From Neobacillus terrae (GTDB lineage Bacteria > Bacillota > Bacilli > Bacillales > Cytobacillaceae), in assembly GCF_011393025.1 (NCBI RefSeq), contig NZ_JAAOEO010000003.1, positions 248,001 to 312,000 on the forward strand: 64,000 nucleotides of DNA. The letters are read 5' to 3'. The notes beneath the pieces are model-generated. The model ran no database searches, was not told the origin of the DNA, and saw only the letters and a list, made by a program, of their open reading frames with translations. This document shows positions 37,750 through 46,337 of this stretch, one piece after another (positions within the stretch are counted from its first letter, which is position 1; the number at the start of each line of letters is the position of its first letter). Both the position numbers and the translations under genes were made by a program.

Positions 37750-37790
37750 CAAAAACAGTCTGATCTCCAGCAGGCTGTTTTTGCTATTTT
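37747..37790 (+). terminator. Terminator after the small reading frame
   Basis: TAGCAAAAACAG pairs perfectly with CTGTTTTTGCTA over a 16-nt loop, followed by TTTT. The stem begins with the stop codon of the small frame. Confidence 0.7.
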
Positions 37791-37900
37791 CCGCCGACTC
37801 CCGCTCCTTTTCCGCCAAGCTTTACTATTTCTCCGCTGATTTGTTACAGTTATCCGCTAAAATAAAAATTTATCCGCGAATTTCACCACTTTTTCCGCGA
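37788..37900. repeat. 21-nt period tandem array with TCCGC core
   Basis: TCCGC words, most preceded by TT, start at 37790, 37811, 37832, 37853, 37873 and 37894: spacings 21, 21, 21, 20, 21. Spacers are not conserved. The period equals that of the GTGCAT array 1 kb upstream, but the core word is different. Confidence 0.6.
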
Positions 37901-37934
37901 AACACCAACAGACAAAGATATTATTTTTAAAAAA

Positions 37935-37948
37935 TGAGTGATTACTCA
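37935..37948. promoter_or_regulatory. TetR-type operator O1
   Basis: TGAGTGATTACTCA is a near-perfect palindrome lying just upstream of the -35 box. An identical copy lies downstream of the -10 box at 37992-38005. Confidence 0.75.
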
Positions 37949-37949
37949 C

Positions 37950-37979
37950 TTTACAGTCATATATTCCCCACCATATAAT
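37950..37979 (+). promoter_or_regulatory. Sigma-A promoter of the ABC-TetR operon
   Basis: TTTACA (five of six) and TATAAT (six of six) are separated by 18 bases and flanked by the two operators. Confidence 0.7.
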
Positions 37980-37990
37980 ATATTTAATTA

Positions 37991-38006
37991 GTGAGTGATT
38001 ACTCAC
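37991..38006. promoter_or_regulatory. TetR-type operator O2
   Basis: GTGAGTGATTACTCAC repeats O1 with one extra pair on each side; centre-to-centre distance is 57 bp. A repressor bound here and at O1 would cover the promoter. The GTG inside it is not a likely start codon. Confidence 0.75.
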
Positions 38007-38032
38007 TTTATTATCAAAAAGAGGTGAAAAGG

Positions 38033-38752
38033 TTGAACAATCCGGTTATCACCATTAAAAATGTTTCAAAGTCTTTCGGAAAGAATCAGGTATTAGAAAA
38101 TATTAGTCTTGAGATTCACAGTGGTGAAATCTTTGGTTTTCTTGGGCCTTCAGGTGCGGGGAAGACTACTCTGGTTAAAGAGCTTGTTGGCCTGGATACC
38201 CCTACAAAGGGCGAAAATTTTGTCCTGGGAGGGAAAATGCCTTCACTTGGCTTGATGGAACGAGTCGGATATATGTCCCAGGCAGATGCTTTGTACGGGG
38301 AACTTTCTGCAAAGGAGAACCTTGAATTTTTTGCAGCCCTATATGGTTTGAAAGGACCCAATCGTAAAAAGAGAATGGAAATGGTTATGGAGATGGTACA
38401 GCTTTCAGATGACCTGAACAAGCTTGTTTCCAACTACTCCGGGGGGATGAAAAGGCGACTTTCACTCGCAGCTGCACTTCTCCATGAACCGGAGCTTCTT
38501 ATTCTGGATGAACCTACCGTAGGAATTGACCCAGTTTTGAGAAAAAGTATTTGGGATGGCTTTTATGATTTAAAGAAGAAAGGAACGACAATTATTGTCA
38601 CTACCCATGTCATGGACGAAGCTGAAAAGTGTGACCGTCTGGGAATGGTCCGTAACGGAAAATTAATTGCCGTTGGCTCACCGGAAGAATTAAAGGAAAA
38701 TACAAACTCAGGGACAATTGAAGATGCGTTCCTTGTATACGGAGGTGCCTGA
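38033..38752 (+). CDS. ABC transporter ATP-binding protein
   Basis: This ATPase of an ABC-2 exporter carries Walker A GPSGAGKTTL, the signature NYSGGMKRRLSLAAALLHEP, Walker B LLILDEPTVGIDP and the H-loop TTHVMDEAEKCDR. The TTG start (MNNPVITIKN) follows GAGGTGA; the frame also opens at a GTG inside operator O2, which is unlikely. The DrrA-like layout suggests drug, peptide or lipid export. It is the first gene of an operon with the permease (2-bp gap) and a TetR regulator. Confidence 0.9.
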   Translation: MNNPVITIKNVSKSFGKNQVLENISLEIHSGEIFGFLGPSGAGKTTLVKELVGLDTPTKGENFVLGGKMPSLGLMERVGYMSQADALYGELSAKENLEFFAALYGLKGPNRKKRMEMVMEMVQLSDDLNKLVSNYSGGMKRRLSLAAALLHEPELLILDEPTVGIDPVLRKSIWDGFYDLKKKGTTIIVTTHVMDEAEKCDRLGMVRNGKLIAVGSPEELKENTNSGTIEDAFLVYGGA

Positions 38753-38754
38753 TT

Positions 38755-39783
38755 ATGCGTGTACGTGCTTTAACCATCAGGATCCTTCGCCAGTTTTTCC
38801 GCGATAAAAGAACAATGGCTATGATGATTGTGGCTCCCATCCTTATTCTCACTATGCTGAATCTGGTTTTTAACGGAAAAGATTATCATCCTAAAATCGG
38901 CCTAGTAAAAGTTCCAGAACTTATAATAAATCAATTAGACTTTAAAGATGCAAAAATTACAAAATATGAAAATAGTAAACTAGCAAACGAGGATTTAAAG
39001 GACAGAAAGCTTGATGGCTACCTTTTATTCGATAAACAGGTTCCAGGTATAACCCTAGAAGGCAGTGACCCTTCCAAAAACAAGGCAGTGATGACTGCTG
39101 TACAAAAAGCGTTTAAACCACTCATGCAAAAAGGGAATCAAGGTGACTTTAAGGTCCATTATCTGCACGGTTCTGACAGCATGACTCAGTTCGATTATTT
39201 CGGACCCGTTTTACTTGGTTATTTTGCGTTTTTCTTTGTCTTTCTTATTGCAGGGGTATCCTTTTTACGTGAAAGAACAAGCGGCACTCTGGAAAGGCTG
39301 CTTTCAAGTCCTCTGAGAAGATGGGAAATTGTTGCCGGTTATGTTCTTGGATTTGGTGTTTTTACCATGATACAGGCTGCAATTATCACTTGGTACTCTA
39401 TCTACGTTCTCGATATGATGATGAAAGGGTCCTTTCTGCTTGTCCTGCTGATTAACCTTTTATTATCCCTCTCAGCTTTGACACTTGGAATTTTGCTGTC
39501 GGCTTTTGCTAATAATGAAATGCAGATGATCCAGTTTATTCCGCTCGTTATCGTGCCGCAAATTTTCTTTTCCGGGCTGTTTGATCTCGACACGATATCG
39601 GATTGGCTGAGCTGGATTGGTCCGCTTACCCCCTTGTACTACGGTGCGAATGCATTGAGGGAGGTAATGGTCAGAGGATATGGCTGGAGCCATATATATA
39701 TCGATTTGCTTGTCTTACTGGCCCTGTCCGTGTTATTTATGGTATTAAACGTAGCGGCTTTGAAAAAGTACCGTAATATATAA
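38755..39783 (+). CDS. ABC-2 type permease
   Basis: This 342-residue permease has the ABC-2/YhgE-like architecture: one N-terminal membrane helix (about residues 20-40), an extracytoplasmic domain of about 120 residues, then five helices from about residue 150 (YFGPVLLGYFAFFFVFLIAG onward). The segment RERTSGTLERLLSSPLRRWEIVAGY is typical of the family. It lies directly after the ATPase gene and is presumably its partner in export. The substrate is unknown. Confidence 0.88.
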   Translation: MRVRALTIRILRQFFRDKRTMAMMIVAPILILTMLNLVFNGKDYHPKIGLVKVPELIINQLDFKDAKITKYENSKLANEDLKDRKLDGYLLFDKQVPGITLEGSDPSKNKAVMTAVQKAFKPLMQKGNQGDFKVHYLHGSDSMTQFDYFGPVLLGYFAFFFVFLIAGVSFLRERTSGTLERLLSSPLRRWEIVAGYVLGFGVFTMIQAAIITWYSIYVLDMMMKGSFLLVLLINLLLSLSALTLGILLSAFANNEMQMIQFIPLVIVPQIFFSGLFDLDTISDWLSWIGPLTPLYYGANALREVMVRGYGWSHIYIDLLVLLALSVLFMVLNVAALKKYRNI

Positions 39784-39803
39784 TGAGTTAAAGAGGAGCA
39801 AAA

Positions 39804-40454
39804 ATGACTGAAGAAGATTTAATCCTCCAGCAGGTTCTTAATGAGGAAGAGGAATTAACGGAAAAGCAAAAGAAAATTATTATAGCCGCAATTGAATCCT
39901 TTTCAGAAAAAGGCTTTGCTGCTACATCAACTAGTGAAATTGCCAAGAAAGCAGGAGTAGCTGAAGGAACGATTTTCCGCCATTATAAAACAAAAAAAGA
40001 GCTGCTCATATCCATCGTGACTCCGGTTATGGCTAAGCTTCTTGCCCCCTTTATTATTAAAGATTTGAATAAGGTTCTGGACCGCGACTTTGAAAAATTC
40101 GAAGATTTTTTGCGGGCAATGATTGAAAACCGAAAAAAGTTTTTAAAAAATAATTTTGCCATCTTTAAAATACTGGTCCAGGAAATACCGTTTCAGCCAG
40201 AGCTGAGAGAACAGTTTTTGGAACATATCGCAAAAAAAACCTTCGGCCGCTTTGCCAAATTAGTTGAGCATTACCAAGCCAAAGGGCAAATTATAGAAAT
40301 GCCATCAGCCAGTGCTGTCCGGCTAGCTGCCTCTGCTATAATTGGATATTTGCTAATAAACTCTGTGTTTGGCTCTGGCAAGGAATGGGACGATGAGGCT
40401 GAAATTGAACGAACTATTGAGTTTATCATGCACGGAATCAGTAAGAAAGAGTAA
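39804..40454 (+). CDS. TetR/AcrR family repressor of the ABC operon
   Basis: The N-terminal helix-turn-helix domain (about residues 22-70) shows the TetR pattern IIAAIESFSEKGFAATSTSE, IAKKAGVAEGTIFRHYKTKKELL. The C-terminal ligand domain has a YvdT/FadR-like length (216 residues total). AAGAGGAG precedes the ATG. As third gene of the operon with twin palindromic operators at the promoter, it very likely represses its own transcription and is released by a substrate of the exporter; this is inference. Confidence 0.9.
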   Translation: MTEEDLILQQVLNEEEELTEKQKKIIIAAIESFSEKGFAATSTSEIAKKAGVAEGTIFRHYKTKKELLISIVTPVMAKLLAPFIIKDLNKVLDRDFEKFEDFLRAMIENRKKFLKNNFAIFKILVQEIPFQPELREQFLEHIAKKTFGRFAKLVEHYQAKGQIIEMPSASAVRLAASAIIGYLLINSVFGSGKEWDDEAEIERTIEFIMHGISKKE

Positions 40455-40529
40455 GGCATCGCCATTTATTAAAGTAAAAGATATTTCCTCTTCATGTTAA
40501 AAATCAATTAACACTAAACATTTACCGCG

Positions 40530-40573
40530 AAAAAAGGATAGATAAATCCTCTGGTTACTTCTATCCTTTTTTT
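40530..40573 (+). terminator. Terminator of the ABC-TetR operon
   Basis: AAAAAAGGATAG pairs with CTATCCTTTTTT over a 19-nt loop. Confidence 0.75.
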
Positions 40574-40967
40574 ACTTCATATGACCTTATTTACTACCAC
40601 AACCTTAGGTTTACCACAACAAAAATCTACTATTAATTCAACTCACGTCCCCGTCAGCTTAATAAGAATCTATTTTAATACCCTTCCTACCGTTGTTTTT
40701 AGGGTACTGATTCACTCCATTCTAGTAAAGATTGGTTTTGCCATCCTTATTATTGTTGCATAGCTTTTTTATGAAGCTTGATGAAGGTCCTCCACACTTC
40801 TTTATCATCTTGAGCAATGATTTTATAAAGAGCACCATTTCGAAAGAGTGGTGATTTGTTTGTGAAAAGTAATTACTTTGTAAAAATTATGAAAATCCAC
40901 TGTTCATGGTCTTAAATAAAAGGTATAATTTACCTGTTTTTACAACTTTAGTATTAGGGGGTCCTAT
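40574..40967. other. Gap between the TetR operon and the RND gene
   Basis: No gene is supported in about 390 bp. A 60-codon plus-strand frame at 40581-40763 is Thr/Val-rich, lacks a ribosome-binding site and has no family look. The promoter of the RND gene should lie here but no clear -35/-10 pair was found. Confidence 0.4.
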
Positions 40968-43900
40968 ATGACTTGGTTTACTAATTGGGCGTTACGGAAT
41001 AAAGCTGCATTAGTGTTTGCTGTAATTGCCTCGATGATTTTTGGTGTTTTTAGTTACACCACGATTCCAATGGAGCTGATGCCATCTGCCGATCAGCCGT
41101 ATGTCACCGTTTCAGCGGTTGGTAACGGTATGGATGCTGTAAGTATGGATGAACAAGTAACAAAGCCAATTGAAAAGGCACTGAATGGCGTCAAAGGAAA
41201 ACAAAATGTAGTAGCACAAACAGGAAACAATTTTACCCAGATGACGGTCACGTTTGAATCTGACATTAATTCGAAAGAAGCAAAACAGCAAATTGAAGAA
41301 AAGATTTCAATGGTTAATCTCCCAAGTGGAGTCATGAAGCCATATGTAGTCAACCTTAACACTTCTGAAATTCCGATTGTAGAACTAGGTCTTACCTTTA
41401 ATAAGGAAATTGGGAATAATGAGTTAAACCTCATAGATAACGAGATTATGCCGATGTTCAAAGACCTGAAAGGTGTCGGCAATGTGATGACATACGGCGG
41501 GAAAAATCAACAGGTTATGATTAAAGTTGATACCGCCAAATTAATGGCAGCAAAATTCCCGCTTGAGAAACTTTATACGCTTCTCCAAGGAAAAAACGCA
41601 TCGGTTGCTGTGGGCGAACAAACGCTGAATAACGAAGCAACAAGCATTATCGTAACAGGGAAATTAGAAACACTTGATGAAATCAAAAACATTCAGTTAA
41701 ACAGTAATACCAAACTTCAAGATGTGGCAGATATCACAATGCAAAAAGATACCGGAAGCATTACCCATTTGAACGGGAAGGATTTTATCGAATTAATTGT
41801 GCAGAAGGATTCCACCTCCAATGCAGTAACCCTTGGAAAACAGGTGGAAGAGACTTTGAAGAAAATCAATCACGATTACAAAGATACACTAAAAGGAACA
41901 ATAATTCTCAATTTAGCGGATACAATTCTTGATTCCATCAATTCGATGACAAGAGAAGTGTTGACAGGAGCTTTATTTGCCACACTAATTATCTGGTTAT
42001 TCCTTCGCAGCTTCCGAATGACCTTGATCACCATTATAAGTATTCCCCTGTCCCTCTGCATTACAATGATTTTACTTTCTTTCTTCGGCGTAACCTTAAA
42101 TATCCTAACGCTCGGAGGAATTGCAGTATCAGTCGGACGACTTGTGGATGACAGTATCGTGGTAGTAGAAAATATTTACCGAAGGAAAAAAGATCAGGAA
42201 TTAACACCTGCGTTTTTAATACAAGCGGTAAAAGAAGTGGCCTCAGCCATCACTTCATCTACCCTGACAACGGTGGCAGTATTTCTTCCAATGCTGCTTG
42301 TTTCAGGTAATTTAAGAGATATTGTTTCACCGTTTGCAATTACGATTACCTGTTCTTTGCTTTCTTCACTATTAGTTTCTCTAACCGTGGTGCCATTGCT
42401 CAGCGGCCGTATGATGCAAAAAGTAAACACAAAAGAACACAAGACGAACTCTTTCTACCCATCTTTATTAAGATGGTCGCTCAACCATAAATGGCTTCCT
42501 ATCATTATAGCGGTTGTCGTTGTGATCGGATCAATTGGATTATTTTTCAGCATGCCGAAGGGTTCTGTCGATCAGAAGGATTCCGCCTATATATCAGTCG
42601 TTCTTCGTTATCATAACGGGACCCCATTTAGCGATATAAAAGACGGTATTTCGAAAATGGAGACCATCCTTTCAGATGAAAAAGGCGTAAAAACCCATGC
42701 TGTACTGGCAGGAAGCAATGATGAAGCTGCTCAGTACGGCTCGCTGCAGGATGCAAACCAGGTTCAATTTATGGTTTTCCTTAAGGAAGGAGCCGATTCC
42801 GCCAAGTTTGTTCAAGAAATCCGAAAAACAAAAGATCAATTCGCGGGAGCGGAGCTGACAGCTGATACAGCTGGTTTACTAGGACCGAATAAAACGACTG
42901 TTTCAGTCGATGTACTTGGCAAAAATGAAGCTGACATTAAAGAGGCAACCGATATCATTAAGAAAAAAATAAGCAGCATCGATGGTGTTGAAAAAGTAGA
43001 AAGCAACGATCAAAATACGAAGCCAACCGTTACCATTACAGTGGATTCGAAATTATCAAATGCGCAGGAAATCTCCCAGTCCGTAAATGCTATGATTCAG
43101 CCTGCTTTCATTGGAAACATCAAGATAGAAGGACGGACCACTGCTGTAAAATTAGGAGCACTAAAAGAAATTCAAACTGCGGATGATCTGAAAAATCTGC
43201 AGCTTATGACGGCAAATGGACCTTTTTCGTTATCCAGCATTGCTAAAATTGAAGAGAGTAATGAGCAAGGCACCATCTATTCAAAAGACGGACATCATTA
43301 TCTTCAAGTAACCGCTCAGGTTGATCCTGACAAAATGGTGGACGTTGCCGGAAAAATACAGACACAACTTGTAACTTGGGACAAAAATAAGACGTTTTCA
43401 AAAGGAACAAGCGCAGAACTTACGGGTTCTTCGATGCAGTCATCTGATCAATTAGGGGAGCTAGCCAAACTGACAATGTTCTCAATTGGCATCGTGTTTA
43501 TGATTTTGCTTGTTACCTTAAAGTCGTTCCGGGCAAGTATTGCCATCTTGATTTCATTGCCGCTTGCTGCTATCGGATCACTATTAGGGCTGGTTATTAC
43601 TCATTCAAGCATCAATATTTCTTCTGGTATTGGAATGCTCATGCTTGTTGGAATTGTTGTAACAAATGCAATCGTGCTGGTCGACCGAATTCGTCACAAT
43701 GAGGAAAGCATGAGTATTCGCGAAGCGATTATGGAAGCCGGAAGAGTTCGTCTCCGCCCAATTCTCATGACAGCACTTGCAACTGTATTTGCTATGCTGC
43801 CGCTTCTGTTTGCACATGAATCGGCTATGAGCTTAAATCTCGTCTCCAAAGGACTTGCTGTGGTAGTAATTTTCGGACTGATCGTGTCCACCCTTTTGAC

Positions 43901-44000
43901 GTTAATTGTGATTCCAACGTTTTATGAATTATTCCATTTCCGAAAAGCAAAAAAACAAAGGGTACAAGGTAACCAAGCACCCGTTACTTTAAGTCAATAA
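40968..44000 (+). CDS. RND family efflux transporter (AcrB/SwrC-like)
   Basis: This 1010-residue proton-driven pump has the full RND duplication: TM1 at about 12-30, a large extracellular loop, six TMs (about 325-525), a second loop and six more TMs from about 840. The TM4 Asp pair (GRLVDDSIVVVENIYRRK, Asp394-395) and the TM10 block (GIGMLMLVGIVVTNAIVLVDRIR) are present. B. subtilis SwrC (YerP) is the nearest known relative and exports surfactin. There is no membrane fusion protein or outer membrane partner, as usual in Firmicutes. AGGGGG precedes the ATG. Confidence 0.92.
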   Translation: MTWFTNWALRNKAALVFAVIASMIFGVFSYTTIPMELMPSADQPYVTVSAVGNGMDAVSMDEQVTKPIEKALNGVKGKQNVVAQTGNNFTQMTVTFESDINSKEAKQQIEEKISMVNLPSGVMKPYVVNLNTSEIPIVELGLTFNKEIGNNELNLIDNEIMPMFKDLKGVGNVMTYGGKNQQVMIKVDTAKLMAAKFPLEKLYTLLQGKNASVAVGEQTLNNEATSIIVTGKLETLDEIKNIQLNSNTKLQDVADITMQKDTGSITHLNGKDFIELIVQKDSTSNAVTLGKQVEETLKKINHDYKDTLKGTIILNLADTILDSINSMTREVLTGALFATLIIWLFLRSFRMTLITIISIPLSLCITMILLSFFGVTLNILTLGGIAVSVGRLVDDSIVVVENIYRRKKDQELTPAFLIQAVKEVASAITSSTLTTVAVFLPMLLVSGNLRDIVSPFAITITCSLLSSLLVSLTVVPLLSGRMMQKVNTKEHKTNSFYPSLLRWSLNHKWLPIIIAVVVVIGSIGLFFSMPKGSVDQKDSAYISVVLRYHNGTPFSDIKDGISKMETILSDEKGVKTHAVLAGSNDEAAQYGSLQDANQVQFMVFLKEGADSAKFVQEIRKTKDQFAGAELTADTAGLLGPNKTTVSVDVLGKNEADIKEATDIIKKKISSIDGVEKVESNDQNTKPTVTITVDSKLSNAQEISQSVNAMIQPAFIGNIKIEGRTTAVKLGALKEIQTADDLKNLQLMTANGPFSLSSIAKIEESNEQGTIYSKDGHHYLQVTAQVDPDKMVDVAGKIQTQLVTWDKNKTFSKGTSAELTGSSMQSSDQLGELAKLTMFSIGIVFMILLVTLKSFRASIAILISLPLAAIGSLLGLVITHSSINISSGIGMLMLVGIVVTNAIVLVDRIRHNEESMSIREAIMEAGRVRLRPILMTALATVFAMLPLLFAHESAMSLNLVSKGLAVVVIFGLIVSTLLTLIVIPTFYELFHFRKAKKQRVQGNQAPVTLSQ

Positions 44001-44128
44001 TCACCAAATTAGACAGAAGGGTGTTTTGAAAATTATGTATTGGGGTCATAACGTTTTATGAAAATAAAAGGACCGAACTTATTTTCTTATTGGATCAAAT
44101 GGGAAAAAAGAAAAAGAATCATAAAAGG

Positions 44129-44157
44129 AACCCGGACTATTTTGTTCCGGGTTTTAT
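44129..44157 (+). terminator. Terminator downstream of the RND gene
   Basis: AACCCGGA pairs with TCCGGGTT over nine bases, then TTAT. Confidence 0.7.
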
Positions 44158-44159
44158 AA

Positions 44160-44645
44160 TGTCCGCTTAAAACAAATCTGCCACGTTAGGGAAACAATAG
44201 AAAAAAGCTCTACACCTTCTTGAAGTAAAGAATCGTGCAGTCTGTATTGTTTAATGCTAGGTCCTGTCCCAGACTGCGGAACAGTAGCATCTCCCTATTT
44301 TAAGCCTGCCTCCATGGTGGTAAGCGGCGCTTGGAATCCGATCGAGCAGGATTTTATCTTCTGTCCACTACTGACTGTCATAGTTGAGAGTAATAATACG
44401 CGAAGAAAGACTTTAAATTATGGTACCTTTGAGCCCATCTAGGTTATTAAGCGGTCTTAGTAAAAGAAAAAGGCATACAGGTTTTCCGCTATAACTTCCA
44501 CGCCCTGCCGGCTCGTTTTCGCTGCTTTTTCTAGCCTCACTCGGTTTTTCCTCATTTTTTGTGAACAGTACTGCCAGCTGCCAATAAGCCAGCCATTATT
44601 AACAGTGGATAGATTCCCGCATAAATCTCGCCCTTTCACTTATAC
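44160..44645. other. Gap with no supported gene
   Basis: A plus-strand 62-codon frame (44254-44442) and a minus-strand 60-codon frame (44457-44639) are open but without ribosome-binding sites or family look. On the minus strand a short hydrophobic stretch followed by His-Lys-Lys near 44560-44620 could be the tail of a decayed membrane protein. Confidence 0.35.
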
Positions 44646-45503
44646 TTACTTCAGGACAGCCATGATAGCTTTCGCGACTCCGCTTTCTTCGTTTGTTGCT
44701 GTTACTTCATCGCATTGTTCTTTAATCATTTCGGGGGCATTTCCCATTGCTACTGAATGTCCTGCTTTTTTAAACATAGAGACATCATTAAAGTTGTCGC
44801 CAATTGCCATTGTCTCTTCTAAAAGGATTCCACGCTCATTGACAAAAGCCTCAAGAGCAATTCCTTTTTGTGCTTCCCGGCTTGTAATCTCTAGATTCTC
44901 GTGTCCTGAAGAGCTGGTCACAATGCCGTCCAATTTTGCTAGAGAGGTTCTGGCTGCCTCAAGCCGATCGTTATCAAAGGAAAAAGCAAGAAACTTATAA
45001 ATTTTTACTTCTTTGTCCGCAAACAATTTCCCATAATCGTTAATTCTTTCAAGCATTCCGTTCTCGACTCTCTGCTTTGCAGCTTCTATCGCCTTTTCAT
45101 AGTTTGCATCGGGGTTTGTACTGACAATGATATCAACGATAATTGATACAGATTTTTCCGCATCATTAGTATAGGTTCCTTTATTTGTATATACCTCAAA
45201 ATAAACATTATTCTCTTTTAAAACAGCAGCTGCTTTTTCTGCCTGCCTGTTTTCGATCGTGTTTACAGAAAGGATTTCACCCTCAACTGAACGGACTTCC
45301 GCTCCATTTACACCTATTACAGGACAATTCAATCCTGCTTCTTTGATAGGTAAAATTGCTTCCTGATAGGAACGTCCTGTTGCTACAACTACTTCTACTC
45401 CCATAGACTGGGCTTTTAAAATGGCGTCCCTATTTTCATCGCTGATTTTTTGCGATGAGTTTAGCAGAGTTCCATCCATATCTGTTGCAATACATTTAAT
45501 CAT
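44646..45503 (-). CDS. Cof-type HAD-IIB phosphatase (YidA-like)
   Basis: This 285-residue sugar-phosphatase-type hydrolase has the HAD motifs: I, ATDMDGTLLNS with nucleophile Asp; II, VVATGRS; III, the conserved Lys in the AQKGIALEAFV region; IV, AIGDNFNDVSMF. The C2B cap lies in the middle. The start was set at the ATG of MIKCIAT, which has GAAGGTG just upstream; the frame extends 39 codons further with no resemblance. Substrates of such enzymes are broad (sugar phosphates, flavin or PLP precursors) and cannot be assigned. Confidence 0.9.
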   Translation of the reverse strand: MIKCIATDMDGTLLNSSQKISDENRDAILKAQSMGVEVVVATGRSYQEAILPIKEAGLNCPVIGVNGAEVRSVEGEILSVNTIENRQAEKAAAVLKENNVYFEVYTNKGTYTNDAEKSVSIIVDIIVSTNPDANYEKAIEAAKQRVENGMLERINDYGKLFADKEVKIYKFLAFSFDNDRLEAARTSLAKLDGIVTSSSGHENLEITSREAQKGIALEAFVNERGILLEETMAIGDNFNDVSMFKKAGHSVAMGNAPEMIKEQCDEVTATNEESGVAKAIMAVLK

Positions 45504-45845
45504 GCAGTCACCTTCTCTGTTTTTTTCACTATGCCATTCTAACATGATTAATTTTAGAAGTAACATCTTTACCCTTTTATACGTTATACATTTTTTCCAA
45601 TTTATCCAGTGTGAATACACGAACCTTTATTGCCCTTTAACCTCAAACACCTGAGAGACCATTTCTTCCCCAGTTTCTTAGTATATTCTTTTCATTTAAG
45701 TTTACTTTCTTTAACACTAAAGCACGTCCTCTATGCGGTTCCTATTCGACAGCTTGTCCTGGCTTTCCTTTAAGGAAATTTTGAGTCATAAAAGCCTCTC
45801 CTCCAGGGAAAGATACTTCTCATAAGAATAAAGGGAGGAATAAGC
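45504..45845. other. Intergenic region before the small spore-type gene
   Basis: No gene is supported. A TATTCGACAGCTTG word at about 45745 also occurs at the start of the 52-nt array near 60.39 kb. The minus-strand hydrophobic frame at 45786-45974 is the shadow of the small plus-strand gene. Confidence 0.4.
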
Positions 45846-45995
45846 GTGACTAAGGAAGTAAACAAGGGAAGCGGTAATCAAAATGCACCACAGAAGGGCC
45901 ATTACCAAACAGAATTTGCGAAAGAAGTTATAAGCGGCGATAATAGTAAGGGAAATAAACACAATAAAGACCAAAGCAGCAAAACAAGTGAGTAA
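45846..45995 (+). CDS. Small gamma-SASP-like hydrophilic protein
   Basis: A 49-residue protein starts at GTG seven bases after AAGGGAGG and ends in a perfect terminator. It is rich in Lys, Asn, Gln and Ser. Its QNAPQKGHYQTEFAKEV segment resembles the GQFGTEFASE repeat unit of gamma-type small acid-soluble spore proteins (SspE), which store amino acids in the spore. Here the unit is single, whereas SspE has two or three, so it may be a short paralogue. No other gene fits this interval. The SASP assignment is inference. Confidence 0.6.
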   Translation: MTKEVNKGSGNQNAPQKGHYQTEFAKEVISGDNSKGNKHNKDQSSKTSE

Positions 45996-46024
45996 TAAAG
46001 CCGGCCTAGGCCGGCTTTATTCTT
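45994..46024. terminator. Bidirectional terminator
   Basis: AATAAAGCCGGCC and GGCCGGCTTTATT form a perfect 13-bp inverted repeat at the end of both converging genes. Confidence 0.85.
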
Positions 46025-46235
46025 CCTCTGGATTTAAATCAAAAGATGGATTAAAAACAAAAGCAGGCGATACCCCTTCGGCTTGCTGCTTCTTATCGCT
46101 TCTGAATTTATCTGTCATCTCTGTATTTGCATGTTCTGCCTCTGTACTTCCTTTGAATGAGGTATGAGTTTCCCCATCCTCCAATTGATCCATAATTTCT
46201 TCATTTGCTTTGATCGTTTCTTGTTTTTCCTTCAT
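46017..46235 (-). CDS. Hypothetical small hydrophilic protein
   Basis: A 72-residue acidic protein (KEKQETIKANEEIMDQL then GETHTSFKGSTEAEHANTEM) without membrane segment or Cys. The chosen ATG has AGGAGG six bases upstream; the frame continues 19 codons further without support. The Glu/Lys/Gln composition is like other spore-associated small proteins, but I do not recognise a family. It converges with the gamma-SASP-like gene. Confidence 0.6.
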   Translation of the reverse strand: MKEKQETIKANEEIMDQLEDGETHTSFKGSTEAEHANTEMTDKFRSDKKQQAEGVSPAFVFNPSFDLNPEEE

Positions 46236-46301
46236 ACAAAGCCTCCTTATCTCTCCATTAAGTTTTCCAGAAAACAGCTTATATACTCCCAATATAATAC
46301 A

Positions 46302-46329
46302 GAAAAGTCCGACCCTATTAGGATCGGAC
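46302..46329 (-). terminator. Terminator of the GGGQFP-repeat gene
   Basis: GTCCGA pairs with TCGGAC with an inner CCT/AGG helix; TTTTC follows on the minus strand. Confidence 0.65.
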
Positions 46330-46337
46330 CCGCTTCA

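Noticed and set aside
44254..44639. Two 60-codon frames on opposite strands
   Set aside because: No ribosome-binding site, no family look, no codon bias; listed as an unassigned gap.
45786..45974. Hydrophobic 62-codon minus-strand frame
   Set aside because: It is the antisense shadow of the small Lys/Asn-rich gene on the plus strand, which has the ribosome-binding site and terminator.
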